Part shown: positions 22,526-24,498 of the stretch, piece after piece | How the letters are laid out: every line of letters starts with the position of its first letter | Numbering within the stretch: position 1 is the first letter of the stretch | Origin: UBA1424 sp041669225 | GTDB lineage: Bacteria; Bacillota_I; Bacilli_A; RFN20; CAG-826 | NCBI GenBank assembly: GCA_041669225.1 | Contig: JBAYBO010000014.1 | Location: 1-24,498 of the forward strand | Reading direction: 5' to 3' | Length of the DNA stretch: 24,498 nucleotides | The notes under the pieces: generated by a model | What the model saw: the letters and a program-made list of their open reading frames with translations, nothing else | What the model was told of the DNA's origin: nothing | Database searches by the model: none | Program-made: the position numbers and the translations under genes

Positions 22526-23458
22526 TTACTTGTTCGCTTCAATTGGTGGATTATCAACTAGATAGTCATTCAGGCTTTTGATCAGTTGCTTGAGTTCTTC
22601 TTCGCCGATTTCTAGACGAGCGGCAAGTGCTTTGTCGTCGCGAGGAATTTTAAAATGATCATAAGCCATAGATAAAAGTGCCCCAGATAATAAACTGATG
22701 GAAATATCGAAAATATTGTCGGGATAAAGAATGATTATCAGTTCGTTTAAAAGAAAGTTCGCCGCTTCGCTTACTGCCGGATCTTTGGCGGTGTTTTCGA
22801 CTAATTTAATAACCTTATTATAGTTATCATTAACAAAGGGCGGCTCCAAATCTTTAGGTGTGACCGTGTATTGTTTGTTATTTTTGTTAAAAGAAACAGG
22901 TTTATCATATCCTCCGGAGACAAGTAGCAAAAGAGGGTATGTATCGACAAACGTATTAATGTTTTTACGTTTCATAAACCAAACAAGCAAATCAAAAAAA
23001 TCGCCGATATTATAACTGCGAATATCGTTTAGAGCCGAAAGCAAAACTAAACTATCATTTTCGTTTTCCAAAATATCGTAAATTTCTTCTTTACTCTTTT
23101 TTCGGTTTTTGTTGTGACTTCGTTCATGGGCACGAATCATCTTCTCAGCATCATTTATGTATTCTTCAACCTCCTGTGAAATATAAGGAAGGTTTTTATA
23201 AATTTCTACTTCCTCGTAGGCTTGATCATACAAATGCTTTGCCAAAAGTATTTCAAAATGAACTTTCATAATGTTAAACGTCGCGTCCCCAAACTCATCT
23301 TGATGCTTTTTAATCAAACTCAAAGCATCATCAAGGTTTCCAAGTCCGATATGAGCAGAAATCCGAAAAGCGACCGAATCAATGTCTTGACATGATTTGG
23401 TTAAGTCTAAGACAAGTTTATATTGTTTTCTTTGTATTAAAGTCTTTAGTGAATCCAT
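22526..23458 (-). CDS. TPR-like helical-repeat protein of unknown function
   Basis: A 310-residue soluble, all-helical protein. Residues 1-110 contain helix-turn-helix repeats with TPR-like spacing (KQYKLVLDLTKS, AHIGLGNLDDALSLI, LLAKHLYDQAYEEVEIY). A charged segment around 110-125 leads to a second helical domain with LLVSGGYDKP near the middle. The C-terminus has an acidic EEEL segment. It recalls the small TPR proteins of unknown function in Bacilli and Mollicutes, but I cannot assign a family with certainty. No ribosome binding site precedes the ATG; instead TGATATAAT lies exactly 6 bases upstream, so the mRNA would begin at the A of the ATG. It is followed by the tig promoter. Confidence 0.8.
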   Translation of the reverse strand: MDSLKTLIQRKQYKLVLDLTKSCQDIDSVAFRISAHIGLGNLDDALSLIKKHQDEFGDATFNIMKVHFEILLAKHLYDQAYEEVEIYKNLPYISQEVEEYINDAEKMIRAHERSHNKNRKKSKEEIYDILENENDSLVLLSALNDIRSYNIGDFFDLLVWFMKRKNINTFVDTYPLLLLVSGGYDKPVSFNKNNKQYTVTPKDLEPPFVNDNYNKVIKLVENTAKDPAVSEAANFLLNELIIILYPDNIFDISISLLSGALLSMAYDHFKIPRDDKALAARLEIGEEELKQLIKSLNDYLVDNPPIEANK

Positions 23459-23464
23459 ATATTT

Positions 23465-23473
23465 ATTATATCA
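23465..23473 (-). promoter_or_regulatory. Extended -10 promoter giving a leaderless mRNA
   Basis: On the minus strand TGATATAAT is followed by six bases (AAATAT) and the ATG at 23458. With the usual 6-base gap from the -10 to the start point, +1 falls on the A of the ATG. No -35 consensus is seen at 17 bases. Confidence 0.6.
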
Positions 23474-23510
23474 TAACCATAGGTTACAACTGATATTTTT
23501 AAAATAGTAA

Positions 23511-24498
23511 TTAGTAAGTTAAAAGTGTAGTTGTTAAACCCCAAATATAATTAGTCGAAGATAACTCCGCATTGAACCTCGTGCCAAATGACCCGACATT
23601 CAAATACTCATAAAAAGTTGCATAGTGATCGTCAGTATATACTGCGACCGGTGAAGAGTCATAATCAAGAGCGCCTTTAGATGGATCAAAACCATAGTCC
23701 CAACACACGACGCGACCGACCCCGCGATTGTTTGAAGAATAACTCGAGTCCAAAGCGATATCGCACTCATAGTAAGCCGGAATTCCGTCATAGTTGCCTT
23801 TGTAGGGCACTGCCGTCGCATAACCGTCAGTCCGCGTATAATATGACACGCATCTTGTTAGATTCCCAAAAATGTAGTAGGCCGAACTATAATCATAGCG
23901 ATTAACATAGTTGGATGGATAAGTGCCAAAAATCGTATAGAAGGCTGCGACATCAATCGGATTAGTATAAGCGGCTGTTTCAACAAGTTGCGGATTGCTA
24001 ACAAAATAATCATATGTGTAATAGGTATATGTTTTGGTCGTTTGAGCCGCGTAATAATTTCCGTTTTGAATAATACTAGAAGGAACAGCAACGCTTTTAC
24101 CATTATACAAATCTCCGGAACTAGTTATCGGATTAATCCTTACCTGATTTTCACCCGAACTCAAATAATCAAAAGAAGCTGGTGCGCCTTCGTTTGCATA
24201 ATCAATTTCGATGCTATGAATGAAAAGACGATTTTCAGCTGTTTCGATTTTGAAAAAATCCACATTCGTTACTTCGATAGTAATTGTATTTACACTCGTT
24301 GTTAAATCTAATTCAGTTGAGCTCTCACACATGGGACTGGGACCATAGGAAAGGATCGGTTTAGATCCATATATTGATTCGGTTCGATAGGTAATGGCGA
24401 TATTATAAATATCATTGATAGATGAGATGTTGTATAAAGAGCCAGGTAATGAGCCATCGCCACTAAAATTAACATAAGGTAATAAGACGATAAATTCG
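23511..24498 (-). CDS. Secreted protein with a barnase-like ribonuclease domain (5' truncated)
   Basis: The frame stays open from the stop at 23511 to the window edge, so the ATG at 24332 is internal and about 328 residues are visible. The first 100 or so form a beta domain ending NRLFIHSIEIDY, like the C-terminal domain of the lipoprotein at 7620-9194. Counting from the ATG at 24332, residues 128-144 (VAAFYTIFGTYPSNYVN) align without gaps with the N-terminal VADYLQTYHKLPDNYIT of barnase. ECDI (Glu189), RGVGR (Arg203, Arg207) and TDDHYATF (His236) match the order of barnase Glu73, Arg83, Arg87 and His102, with an insertion of about 14 residues before the last. A secreted guanyl-type RNase or related nuclease is inferred. 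No immunity gene is visible beside it. Confidence 0.7.
   Translation of the reverse strand, partial: EFIVLLPYVNFSGDGSLPGSLYNISSINDIYNIAITYRTESIYGSKPILSYGPSPMCESSTELDLTTSVNTITIEVTNVDFFKIETAENRLFIHSIEIDYANEGAPASFDYLSSGENQVRINPITSSGDLYNGKSVAVPSSIIQNGNYYAAQTTKTYTYYTYDYFVSNPQLVETAAYTNPIDVAAFYTIFGTYPSNYVNRYDYSSAYYIFGNLTRCVSYYTRTDGYATAVPYKGNYDGIPAYYECDIALDSSYSSNNRGVGRVVCWDYGFDPSKGALDYDSSPVAVYTDDHYATFYEYLNVGSFGTRFNAELSSTNYIWGLTTTLLTY

Noticed and set aside
24310..24332. ATG at 24332 as the start of the barnase-like protein
   Set aside because: The frame is open upstream to the window edge with protein-like sequence of the same beta domain, and no ribosome binding site precedes this ATG.

Overview
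The window is a compact, low-GC, standard-code (TAA, TAG and TGA all serve as stops) chromosomal segment from a member of the Firmicutes/Bacilli lineage, probably a Mollicutes-related or Erysipelotrichia-like group. Supporting signs are a valS T-box leader, an L27 with the cleavable N-terminal extension next to its Prp protease, a SecD-SecF fusion, strong sigma-A type promoters and small intergenic gaps. No phage, IS, CRISPR, tRNA or rRNA sequence was seen. The species cannot be named from the sequence.

Almost everything is on the minus strand. Read in transcription order (high to low coordinates): a truncated secreted protein with a barnase-like domain (23511-24498); a TPR-like helical protein (22526-23458); tig-lon-engB (18213-22415); a plus-strand acyltransferase (17247-18200); valS with its T-box, a 60-residue membrane peptide and radC (13220-16972); rplU-prp-rpmA with an L21-type leader (12122-13177); a GT2 glycosyltransferase, obg and nadE (9297-12064); a repeat-built lipoprotein (7620-9194); a 32-residue membrane protein plus ruvA-ruvB (5858-7521); secDF (3046-5664); recJ and a lipoprotein (844-3004); and, on the plus strand, the C-terminal part of a secreted OB-fold-like protein (1-768).

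The housekeeping genes follow the same order as the tig...lonA-ysxC...valS...radC...rplU-ysxB-rpmA...obg...ruvAB...secDF...recJ arc of Bacillus subtilis, with many intervening genes (clpX, hem, mre/min, sporulation genes) absent and small lineage-specific genes in the gaps. Most transcription units end in clear rho-independent hairpins, so the operon layout can be read directly.

The most unusual points are: a SecDF that lacks the conserved membrane aspartates of both halves; a 16-bp perfect palindrome filling the secDF promoter spacer; two small membrane-protein genes, one missing from the longer-ORF level, tied to ruvAB and valS/radC; a candidate barnase-type nuclease; a lipoprotein with three copies of one module; and genes whose extended -10 elements sit so close to the start codon that the mRNA would be leaderless or nearly so.
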